DNA of 6,250 nucleotides from Methanosarcinales archaeon (GTDB lineage: Archaea > Halobacteriota > Methanosarcinia > Methanosarcinales > Methanogasteraceae), in contig DAOVGE010000038.1 in assembly GCA_030672605.1 (NCBI GenBank), forward strand, positions 1-6,250, in the 5' to 3' direction. The notes under the pieces are model-generated. The model worked only from the letters and a program-made list of their open reading frames with translations. It did no database searches and had not been told where the DNA came from. Within the stretch, counting starts at the first letter, position 1; each line of letters starts with the position of its first letter. A program made the position numbers and the translations under genes. This document shows, one piece after another, positions 1 to 6,098 of the stretch.

Positions 1-689
1 TCGTCAGCCCAGTTGCCACCATTGTAGCTGCAGTCATCATTTGCATAAAGCTCCATGAAATTCGTATCACCCTCCGGATCGTAACTTTCGATATCTGCAA
101 AGTCGAACAGCACCCTATCACCTGTTGAACAATGTGTCCGGATCTGAGTATTGCGCTGGTTAACATTCCCTTCAACACCGCCGCCATTCAGATGTCCGGT
201 CATATAAATAAATATGACATCCGGATAGTCTGCCTCCAATTCGGTCATGAGGTCAAGGTATTGTTGTATCTCAGCTTCATCACCATTCACCTGACCGCAC
301 CACGACCACACCACGACATTTCGATCGTTATTTGAATTGTCTAGCATCGTTCGTGTTCGAGTCGCCCATGTGTATCGATCCGGGTTGCCGAGATCGCCAG
401 AAGGTGTTCTGTCATGGAGAGATAGTCCGCCGTTGGTTCCATCGTTATCATACCAGTATAGAGAACCGGAATCGCCCTTTAACAGACTCATCCCGGTCAC
501 GATCTGGCTTCCGTGTGATGTGTGCCCGTACGAGAGGTTAAACATGTCCTTAGCCGTCTCAATCCATTCATTCGGAATCTCTGAGAGGTCCGTGCACGTA
601 TGATCTATTATGATCGCATCTGCGTACGCAGACGGTGCCAACGCCAGTATCGCGATCATTGCGAGTATTAGTAGTCTATTCTTCTTCAC
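1..689 (-). CDS. Exported protein with YGHTSHGSQ motif, possible SGNH-hydrolase-like fold (3' end beyond window)
   Basis: Reading the minus strand from a GTG at 687-689 gives 229 uninterrupted codons that leave the window at base 1, so the C-terminus is missing. The GTG is chosen because GGAGGA sits 7 nt upstream; the nearby ATG is out of frame and stops at once. The first 23 residues form a signal peptide: MKKNR, a hydrophobic stretch (LLILAMIAILALA), then AYA before Asp24. The mature part has conserved-looking blocks: YGHTSHGSQ (54-62), VVVWSWCGQ (125-133), IYMTGHLNGGG (161-171) and VLFDFADIESYDP (193-205). The order Ser/Gly block, Gly block, G-x-x-N block resembles SGNH/GDSL hydrolases, but canonical GDS and GxND motifs are absent, so enzymatic activity is only an inference. 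Cys32, Cys131, Cys187 and Cys220 could form disulphides outside the cell. I recall similar proteins in anaerobic archaea and bacteria, sometimes with C-terminal anchoring domains; any such domain would lie outside this window. Coding is certain, function is not. Confidence 0.9.
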   Translation of the reverse strand, partial: MKKNRLLILAMIAILALAPSAYADAIIIDHTCTDLSEIPNEWIETAKDMFNLSYGHTSHGSQIVTGMSLLKGDSGSLYWYDNDGTNGGLSLHDRTPSGDLGNPDRYTWATRTRTMLDNSNNDRNVVVWSWCGQVNGDEAEIQQYLDLMTELEADYPDVIFIYMTGHLNGGGVEGNVNQRNTQIRTHCSTGDRVLFDFADIESYDPEGDTNFMELYANDDCSYNGGNWAD

Positions 690-696
690 AATTTCA

Positions 697-702
697 TCCT
701 CC
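697..702 (-). promoter_or_regulatory. Ribosome binding site GGAGGA for the exported protein
   Basis: The minus strand reads GGAGGA, followed by 7 nt and then GTG. It is the only Shine-Dalgarno-like sequence near the N-terminus and fixes the GTG at 687-689 as the start. Confidence 0.8.
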
Positions 703-763
703 GTTGTGTATATTATTGGGTATCTACCGCGGCATATTCCAAACGAAGATGGCGCGTGAGTAG

Positions 764-786
764 ACGCAACAGACCATACGCAACAG
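764..786. promoter_or_regulatory. Tandem 9-bp direct repeat at the likely transcription start (operator-like)
   Basis: ACGCAACAG occurs exactly at 764-772 and again at 778-786, a period of 14 bp. Both copies lie between the proposed TATA box and the predicted start site near 768, where a bound repressor would block initiation. The repeat is seen directly; the regulatory role is inferred. Confidence 0.35.
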
Positions 787-790
787 GTGG

Positions 791-798
791 TATATAAG
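791..798 (-). promoter_or_regulatory. Probable TATA box of the exported-protein gene
   Basis: The minus strand reads CTTATATA, close to the archaeal TATA consensus. With the usual spacing of about 26 nt, transcription would start near position 768, giving a leader of about 80 nt before the GTG. A second AT-rich stretch at about 709-718 is a worse candidate, because transcription from it would start at about the GTG and remove the ribosome binding site. The element is nearly symmetric and could also fire to the right, but no plus-strand gene follows. Confidence 0.5.
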
Positions 799-808
799 AT
801 TAACCATC

Positions 809-822
809 TGACCGTTTGGTCA
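809..822. promoter_or_regulatory. TGACC-N4-GGTCA dyad upstream of the minus-strand promoter
   Basis: A perfect 5-bp inverted repeat with a 4-bp spacer lies about 10 bp upstream of the minus-strand TATA box. The size and position suit a dimeric transcription factor site, but a single short dyad could occur by chance. Confidence 0.3.
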
Positions 823-1100
823 CGAACATCCCGAACAAATTGTTATACATGTTGCCGGATACGCAAAATTATGTGATTTGTGTGGCGTTTCATGAATTCT
901 CTATATATATCGATCGCACCCATCGCTGCCTGCAAGATCATGAGTCAATCGAGCGACGGCAATTCTCATTTTTCGGTTGTGGATGCTGGAGACCTGCCAT
1001 AGCAGACGGAGCAGATGTTATCCGGATCTGTACCGTGTGTCGGGTAGTGTTCTTTGGAATTTGCTGGTTCCGACGTTTTCTGTGGCTGCCAACGGTAACT
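823..1100. other. Intergenic stretch without a supported gene
   Basis: No reading frame here has a ribosome binding site, a convincing start or a recognisable product. A TATA-like run (CTATATATATC, near 900-910) precedes an ATG at about 939 that opens only about 20 codons before a stop. The stretch could hold a decayed gene, but I recognise no remnant. Confidence 0.5.
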
Positions 1101-1191
1101 CCCTCGCGTCTGTAAAAAACGCGGGCACAGCTATCCCAACTTTGCGCCTTTCTCGTCAAATTGGGGAATAAAAACGAGAAAGACGCGAGGG
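1101..1191. repeat. Nested inverted repeat, GACGCGAG family
   Basis: CCCTCGCGTCT at 1101-1111 is the exact reverse complement of AGACGCGAGGG at 1181-1191. A second pair is nested inside: CTTTCTCGT (1148-1156) and ACGAGAAAG (1174-1182). The right-hand part (AACGAGAAAGACGCGAGG) resembles the arms of the element at 1242-1342, so this looks like a diverged member of one dispersed repeat family. It has no coding capacity. Confidence 0.7.
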
Positions 1192-1199
1192 CACTGTCT

Positions 1200-1217
1200 G
1201 GAAATCCAGTGATTTCC
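1200..1217. repeat. Small perfect hairpin, 7-bp stem with 4-nt loop
   Basis: GGAAATC (1200-1206), loop CAGT, then GATTTCC (1211-1217). It lies between two larger inverted repeats and may be part of the same composite element. No oligo-T follows, so it is not an obvious terminator. Confidence 0.5.
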
Positions 1218-1241
1218 GTAATGGTCAGTTGGATGTACAAC

Positions 1242-1342
1242 AACGCAAAAGACGCGAAGACTGAGATTGACAACACTCTTCGCGTCTCTGCGCCTTTGCG
1301 TTAAATTCAAAAACAATAACGCAAAGACGCGATGGCGCAAAG
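1242..1342. repeat. Dispersed inverted repeat, AACGCAAAGGCGCAGAGACGCGAAG family, with an extra half copy
   Basis: The left arm (1242-1259, AACGCAAAAGACGCGAAG) pairs with the right arm (1278-1302, CTTCGCGTCT... to ...CTTTGCGTT), apart from about 7 bases present only in the right arm. A further forward half copy follows at 1318-1342 (AACGCAAAGACGCGATGG...). The left arms are almost free of T. I recall this type of intergenic palindrome as widespread in anaerobic bacteria and archaea; whether it is mobile is unknown. Translating it gives the FASLRLCV-like peptides that make false reading frames. Confidence 0.75.
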
Positions 1343-1838
1343 AACAAAAGTCTCCGGGTGCATTTCACTGGGGTTTTCGGTTGTGCCGATATGATGAAGC
1401 ACTCTTGGGTCTTTGGTATCTCGCGTTGCAATGCAAAAACGACCAGTCATATCGGTTATCTACCAGAGCTCACCCCCACTTTGGTTTCGAGGGGTTTGTC
1501 ATGGGCTTAGTCTATTTATGGCAGTTTTTATTACGAATTTCACAGATGGGGGCTGATACGAATCTATTCCGTTTTAACATTCGTGAAATTTATTCAAACG
1601 TGTCATTCGCGATCCCTGAGCACTTAATATCACACCAGCACAATTCATCTACGAGACGCTTGCACTCGCGAATTACCAGAGAGTCGCACTCTTTCCGGAA
1701 TCGCCCCATGTGTGTTCGGTTAAGACTCAACTAAATACCACAAACAGGGGCATTCCGATAACAGTGGACACTTTACGAATTGCCAGCACATGACCGATAG
1801 AAGTATATATAATTTATTATTATATCTAATAGAAAAAT
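1343..1838. other. Repeat-rich intergenic stretch without a supported gene
   Basis: One plus-strand frame is open across most of this stretch (1267-1734), but it starts inside the inverted repeat at 1278-1302, lacks a ribosome binding site and has no recognisable domain. A 9-bp inverted pair, CCGATATGA (1386-1394) and TCATATCGG (1447-1455), is present. The end is very AT-rich, with a TATA-like run near 1803-1812 (GTATATATAATTT) that could be a promoter, but no gene follows it. Confidence 0.5.
1531..1590. repeat. Imperfect inverted repeat around AATTTCAC / GTGAAATT
   Basis: AATTTCAC (1536-1543) is the exact reverse complement of GTGAAATT (1583-1590). ACGAAT also recurs inside (near 1533 and 1557), and ATTCGTG at about 1579-1585 opposes it. 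The preceding text (GGGCTTAGTCTATTTATGGCAG) reads like intergenic repeat material rather than a gene. Weak, but consistent with the repeat-rich character of the region. Confidence 0.35.
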
Positions 1839-1948
1839 AACCACACAGGACACAGAGGAACACAGAGTTTTCCCGATCGTATAGTGCTCACAAATTCCAT
1901 CTTAAAACAGGTTACATCCCTCTGTGACACTCTGTGTACTCTGTGGTT
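1839..1948. repeat. Dispersed inverted repeat, AACCACAGAGTACACAGAG type (MITE- or REP-like)
   Basis: The 29-bp left arm (1839-1867, starting AACCACACAGGACACAGAGG) matches the reverse complement of the 29-bp right arm (1920-1948, ending ACTCTGTGGTT) at most positions. About 52 bases separate them. The 9-mer TATCTAATA flanks the structure at 1823-1831 and 1964-1972, which could be a target-site duplication, although it sits unevenly (7 and 15 bp from the arms) in AT-rich DNA. There is no open reading frame for a transposase. The element is seen directly; mobility is inferred. Confidence 0.75.
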
Positions 1949-2123
1949 CTATATCCCTTGTTTTATCTAATATATAGTCACAAAAGTGCACAATAATAGA
2001 TTGAAAGTACTGACACCGAATGAATGAGATTGCTTTTGTGCATGGTGACGTGGATCGGCAAAGGTAATGATAAGTGTGGACACTATGACACAAGGGGTGT
2101 GACCGCCGCCCTTTTCAGCAATG
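1949..2123. other. Intergenic sequence upstream of the smc operon
   Basis: No gene is supported here. CACAAAAG (1980-1987) and CTTTTGTG (2033-2040) form an 8-bp inverted pair 45 bp apart, which may be chance. The region could carry upstream regulatory sites for the operon starting at about 2124. Confidence 0.4.
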
Positions 2124-2132
2124 TTTATATAT
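2124..2132 (+). promoter_or_regulatory. TATA box of the coiled-coil gene-smc operon
   Basis: TTTATATAT matches the archaeal TATA box. With normal spacing, transcription would start near 2153-2156. The box overlaps the ATG at 2131, so that ATG is unlikely to be in the mRNA. No comparable promoter is visible between the two genes, which supports one shared transcript. Confidence 0.6.
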
Positions 2133-2178
2133 GAGCATACAAAACATTAAACTGGCTGGTTTATTTCAAGATAAAAAG

Positions 2179-2544
2179 ATGGAACGGGTATGGATGGATA
2201 AGCAACGAGATATCATCATTGAACGGCTCGAACAGAAGCTGAAGGAGCGGGATCAGGTAATCGCAGAGATGGCTGGGTCGACATCTGTGGATGTGGGGCG
2301 TATCGTTCTACTCGAGACGAAAGTCAAGGAGCTGAAAGAGGATATGCACGGAATACTGGATGAACTGCTCTATCAAAAAGCAATCATCGAGGAGATGCAG
2401 CAGAAGCTGGAATCCAACCCGAAAAACCGTAGGAACAGTAGAGACCATAGAAACAGCGGACATACCGAGTACATCATAGCTGAAAGCACTCCGAAGGCTC
2501 ATTCAGAACGCGGCGAGCAGGGCGAAGTCATCATTACGTGTTGA
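2179..2544 (+). CDS. Small coiled-coil protein encoded directly upstream of smc
   Basis: This frame encodes 121 residues from ATG 2179. The frame is open back to ATG 2131 (137 residues), but that codon lies inside the TATA box, so 2179, or the next in-frame ATG at 2194, is preferred. Neither has a clear Shine-Dalgarno sequence; the predicted leader is only about 25 nt. Residues 7-31 and 38-78 are charged heptad-like helices (for example IIIERLEQKLKERD and VLLETKVKELKEDM), joined by an AGSTSVD linker. Residues 79-121 form a polar tail rich in Arg, Asn, Ser and Glu, probably disordered, ending in Cys. There is no signal peptide or membrane segment, so it should be cytoplasmic. The stop is 32 nt before smc, indicating co-transcription. 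I recall small coiled-coil proteins of unknown function (DUF7518-like) beside smc in other euryarchaea, but cannot confirm membership. A role with SMC is inference. Confidence 0.8.
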   Translation: MERVWMDKQRDIIIERLEQKLKERDQVIAEMAGSTSVDVGRIVLLETKVKELKEDMHGILDELLYQKAIIEEMQQKLESNPKNRRNSRDHRNSGHTEYIIAESTPKAHSERGEQGEVIITC

Positions 2545-2566
2545 CCCGGAGCCCGGACGACTGACT

Positions 2567-2572
2567 GGAGGT
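2567..2572 (+). promoter_or_regulatory. Ribosome binding site GGAGGT for smc
   Basis: GGAGGT lies 4 nt upstream of GTG 2577. It fixes the smc start, which also gives the family-typical N-terminus MHIKEIEFENFKSFG. Its presence means smc can be translated independently of the upstream gene on the same mRNA. Confidence 0.85.
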
Positions 2573-2576
2573 CAGT

Positions 2577-5500
2577 GTGCACATCAAGGAGATAGAGTTC
2601 GAGAATTTCAAATCGTTTGGAAAAAAGGTAAAGATACCGCTCTTCAATGATTTTACCACCATTTCCGGACCCAACGGGAGTGGGAAATCAAATATAGTGG
2701 ATGGCATCATCTTTGTGCTCGGTTTATCTGGTTCCAGGACGATGCGGGCAGAGAAATTGACTGACCTGATATTCAACGGGAACAGAACGCGTAAGGAGAT
2801 CGACTCCGCGCTGGTCACGATCCGATTCGATAACAGCGACCGTTTTTTCCCTTCTGAAGGTGATACAATCGAGATCGCCCGCAGGATCAGGCAGACCCGG
2901 AGCGGGTACTACAGCTACTATTACTTCAATGACCGCGCATGCACGCTCTCTGAGGTTCACGCACACCTTGCCAGGGCAGGAATACGACCAGAGGGGTGTA
3001 ATGTGGTCATGCAGGGCGATGTGACCAGAATCACAGAAATGACTCCATTTGAGCGGAGAAAACTCATCGATGAGATCGCAGGAGTCGCAGAATTCGATGA
3101 AAAGAAGGAAAGGGCACACAACGAACTGGATACTGTGCGTGAAAAGATTGAACGGATCGAGATCATCCTATCGGAGGTTACGCAGCAGCGCAGAAAGCTG
3201 AAGAGAGAACGCGATCAGGCGATGAAGTACCAGTCCCTCAAAGACGAAAGAGAGCGCTATGAGGCGTTTACGATCCTTGCGAAACTTAAGAATGCGTTGA
3301 AAGAAGAGCAGTCGATATCAAAGGAGATTGCTTCCAAACAGGAGAATGAGATCGGGCTACAATCGGATTTGAACAAAAAGGAGGAAGAACTCTCCGGGAT
3401 AGAATCTGTTTTGAGAGATTTGAATGAGAAGATCATGCGTAAAGGGGAGCATGAGCAGATCGAGATAAAGAAGGAGATTGAACAGATTCGAGGTGAGATT
3501 TCCAGATTGATGAATTCGATCGAACTGCTCGAGCACGAGATTAAGGATGTCAGAAAAGAGCGGGAGCGGTTATTCATGGAGGTCGATTCGTCCGGTAATC
3601 TGCTCTCTGAATGCGAAGAGAAGATCAATGACGAACGCTTACGGAAAGAGAGCGTCTTGGCTGAAATTGAGGCGAATGAATCCGAACTGATGCTGATTCG
3701 TAGCAGAATCGATGAGGTGGATGCGAAATACGCAGAGACGCGGGATCGGCTGGATGTGGAGAAGAAGAACGTCGAGATCGCAAAATCCGCCAGAAACGAA
3801 GACATGCGGGAGCAGGATCGGCTTCTGGATGCGATTCGTCGCAAGAGTACAGAAGAGCAGGAGCTACATGCCGATATCGAGGATGAGGAGAAGAGCATCG
3901 CATCGGTTGACGATGACCTGAAGTCGTTACAGAGCGAGATTGATTGTTGCACGAAGGGGATAGAAACCCTGATTACCGATCGAAACGACCTCGAAAGTAG
4001 CAGATCGGAACTGAGACCCGATCTTGACGGAATCGAGAAGCATCTCAACGATATATATCAGAAATATGTCAAAACAGAGGCACGTGTCAAGGCGGCAGAG
4101 GATCTGCGGTACCCACATGCTGTAAAAACGATTTTAGATGCAAAGAATGCAAAAGAACTTCCCGGAGTCTATGGTACGGTCGCATCCCTTGGCAGGGTCG
4201 AGCAGGAGCATGCTGTCCCGCTGGAGGTTGCTGCCGGTGCCCGCATGCAGAACATCGTTGTGGAGAGCGATGATACCGCTTCGCATGCAATCAACCTGCT
4301 GAAGCGAAAATCTGCCGGGAGAGCAACGTTTCTACCGATCAACAAACTCAGAAGCGATTTCTCGTACAAAAGCCTTCCTGAAATGGACGGAGTAATTGAT
4401 TATGCTATAAACCTGATCGATTTTGATTCAAAGTTTGAGAAAGCATTCAGATACGTGTTCCGTGACATGGTGGTGGTCGATACATTGGGCACTGCAAGAA
4501 AACTGATCGGCGACTACAACATGGTCACCTCCTCCGGCGAACTGGTCACAAAGGCTGGTGCTATGACTGGTGGATCAACGTCCAATCGCGGGTCGCATTT
4601 CGCTGCTATGGAGCAGGAAAAACTGGTAAAACTGGCAGAACAGATTGCAGAATACGATTCACGGAAAAAGAATCTTGCTGATAGGATTGACTCAGTTGAG
4701 GGACACATTTCGTCCATAAACAGCGAGATAAACGAACTCGAAAAGAAGATCGCAAAGAAACAACTCCAGACCGAGGAAGTTTCCGGAAGAAGCGACAGGC
4801 TCACTGTCAGCATTCAGAAAAAACAGGAGACGCTCAAGGATATCAAGGCGGAACGGGGGACGATGCGGACTCAGATGGGGGAGATCGAGTCGAAGATTGC
4901 ATCCGAGACCGAGCAGATACGCGAGCTCATGGAGAGCGTCTCGAAACTCGAGAGCGAACTCGGAGATTCAGAAATACCGGTTTTGAATTCCCAGTCTGAT
5001 AGAATAACCTCGGAGATAAATAGATTAAGAGACAGAGTGCGAGATATCGAAACAGATATAAAATCAATGATCCTTGAGAAGGACAACACAAAAACGAAAC
5101 TTGAAACTGATAAGAATCGGATAAAAGAACTCGAAAATCGAAAAACTGAACATCAATCAAAAATTGCGGAGTTGCGGGACGATATTCTTGATTGTGAGGG
5201 GAAACTCAAAGAGAAGTCGGACCGAGAAAAGGAGCTTGATTGCGAACTCTCTGCCCTGCAGGATGAGCGCGCAACTGTGCAAAAACGTCTCGACACGATG
5301 GCAGGATCGCTCAATAGTCTGCAGAAGCGTCTCGATCAGGCGCGATGGGACTCACAGGCGCTGATTGCAACACAGGACGCACTCAAAGATCAGATAACTA
5401 CGCTCCGCTCCGAGATCGTTGAATCGGGAATCGACGAATCCCAGGACGTCCCGACCGAAGAAGAGGTGCGAACTCGCATCCAATCCATCGATTCTGCGAT

Positions 5501-6098
5501 GGAGAGACTCGAACCGATCAACATGCGCGCAATTGAGGAGTACGAGACTGTGGAATTGCGGATGTCCACACTCAAAACAAGAAAAGACACTCTTTCTGAT
5601 GAGCGAGAGGGGATCATCGGCAGGATCGAAAAGTATGAGTTCCTGAAGAAACAGACATTCTTTGATTCGTTTGATGTGATCAACGGATACTTCAAATCAA
5701 TCTTTGCAGAATTATCAGAGGGACATGGTGAACTGATCCTTGAAAATCCCGAGGATCCGTTCGCAGGTGGCATGACGATCAGGGCGCAGCCAGCCGACAA
5801 GACGCTGCAGCGGCTCGAGGCGATGTCTGGCGGGGAGAAGAGTTTGACTGCGCTGGCATTCATCTTTGCGATCCAGCAGCACCGTCCTGCACCGTTCTAC
5901 GCGTTCGATGAGATCGACATGTTCCTCGACGGCGCAAATGTAGAGCGGATCGCATCGAGAATCAAGAAATCTGCAGAAAGCGCGCAGTTTATCGTTGTTT
6001 CGCTGCGAAAACCGATGATTCAGGCAGCATCCCACACCATCGGTGTTGCGATGCAGGAAAACGACATATCGAGCGTCACAGGCGTGCAGTTGAATTGA
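2577..6098 (+). CDS. smc: Chromosome segregation/condensation ATPase SMC
   Basis: A complete 1173-residue SMC, normal length for the family. SMC dimers, closed by a kleisin, use ATP to organise and segregate the chromosome. The N-terminal head (about 1-165) carries Walker A GPNGSGKS (31-38), Arg57 at the position of the bacterial arginine finger, and the Q-loop NVVMQGD with Gln146. A long Glu/Lys/Arg-rich coiled coil (about 170-505) leads to the hinge (about 508-667), with PGVYGTV at 529-535 and the glycine motif AMTGGS at 662-667. The return coil leads to the EPINMRAIEEYE motif (from 979) and the C-terminal head: signature MSGGEKS (1083-1089), Walker B FYAFDEID with Asp1111 and Glu1112, and D-loop residues Leu1117-Asp1118. 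The switch position reads VVSLRKP with Leu1143 instead of His, as in several SMC proteins. All catalytic motifs are intact, with no frameshift. The GTG start is supported by GGAGGT. It follows the small coiled-coil gene by 32 nt; no kleisin gene is visible within 150 nt downstream. Confidence 0.98.
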   Translation: MHIKEIEFENFKSFGKKVKIPLFNDFTTISGPNGSGKSNIVDGIIFVLGLSGSRTMRAEKLTDLIFNGNRTRKEIDSALVTIRFDNSDRFFPSEGDTIEIARRIRQTRSGYYSYYYFNDRACTLSEVHAHLARAGIRPEGCNVVMQGDVTRITEMTPFERRKLIDEIAGVAEFDEKKERAHNELDTVREKIERIEIILSEVTQQRRKLKRERDQAMKYQSLKDERERYEAFTILAKLKNALKEEQSISKEIASKQENEIGLQSDLNKKEEELSGIESVLRDLNEKIMRKGEHEQIEIKKEIEQIRGEISRLMNSIELLEHEIKDVRKERERLFMEVDSSGNLLSECEEKINDERLRKESVLAEIEANESELMLIRSRIDEVDAKYAETRDRLDVEKKNVEIAKSARNEDMREQDRLLDAIRRKSTEEQELHADIEDEEKSIASVDDDLKSLQSEIDCCTKGIETLITDRNDLESSRSELRPDLDGIEKHLNDIYQKYVKTEARVKAAEDLRYPHAVKTILDAKNAKELPGVYGTVASLGRVEQEHAVPLEVAAGARMQNIVVESDDTASHAINLLKRKSAGRATFLPINKLRSDFSYKSLPEMDGVIDYAINLIDFDSKFEKAFRYVFRDMVVVDTLGTARKLIGDYNMVTSSGELVTKAGAMTGGSTSNRGSHFAAMEQEKLVKLAEQIAEYDSRKKNLADRIDSVEGHISSINSEINELEKKIAKKQLQTEEVSGRSDRLTVSIQKKQETLKDIKAERGTMRTQMGEIESKIASETEQIRELMESVSKLESELGDSEIPVLNSQSDRITSEINRLRDRVRDIETDIKSMILEKDNTKTKLETDKNRIKELENRKTEHQSKIAELRDDILDCEGKLKEKSDREKELDCELSALQDERATVQKRLDTMAGSLNSLQKRLDQARWDSQALIATQDALKDQITTLRSEIVESGIDESQDVPTEEEVRTRIQSIDSAMERLEPINMRAIEEYETVELRMSTLKTRKDTLSDEREGIIGRIEKYEFLKKQTFFDSFDVINGYFKSIFAELSEGHGELILENPEDPFAGGMTIRAQPADKTLQRLEAMSGGEKSLTALAFIFAIQQHRPAPFYAFDEIDMFLDGANVERIASRIKKSAESAQFIVVSLRKPMIQAASHTIGVAMQENDISSVTGVQLN

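Noticed and set aside
132..603. Three short plus-strand frames
   Set aside because: They are antisense to the long minus-strand exported-protein frame, which has a signal peptide and a good ribosome binding site.
816..1115. 99-codon plus-strand open frame next to the promoter dyad
   Set aside because: There is no ribosome binding site, the composition is odd (Cys, Trp and Arg clusters), and it runs into the inverted repeat at 1101.
938..1276. 112-codon minus-strand open frame
   Set aside because: Its N-terminus (VFASFALLYIQ) derives from the GCAAAGACGCGAAG repeat and the rest has no recognisable protein character.
1101..1342. Possible CRISPR array, from several similar short units
   Set aside because: The units alternate in orientation and have irregular spacing and divergence; there are no uniform repeats and spacers.
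970..1385. 12-bp direct repeat TTTTCGGTTGTG at 970-981 and 1374-1385
   Set aside because: The flanking sequences are unrelated, and one short match over 400 bp is not enough to claim an attachment site or duplication.
1267..1734. 155-codon plus-strand open frame
   Set aside because: It starts inside an inverted repeat (its FASLRLCVKFKN start is translated repeat DNA), has no ribosome binding site and matches no domain I recognise.
1764..2084. GTGGACACT at 1764-1772 and 2076-2084
   Set aside because: A 9-bp match in unrelated context; plausible by chance.
3257..4048. 263-codon minus-strand open frame inside smc
   Set aside because: It is Ser/Arg/Phe-rich, as expected from the complement of Glu/Lys/Arg-rich coiled-coil codons; it is a shadow of smc.
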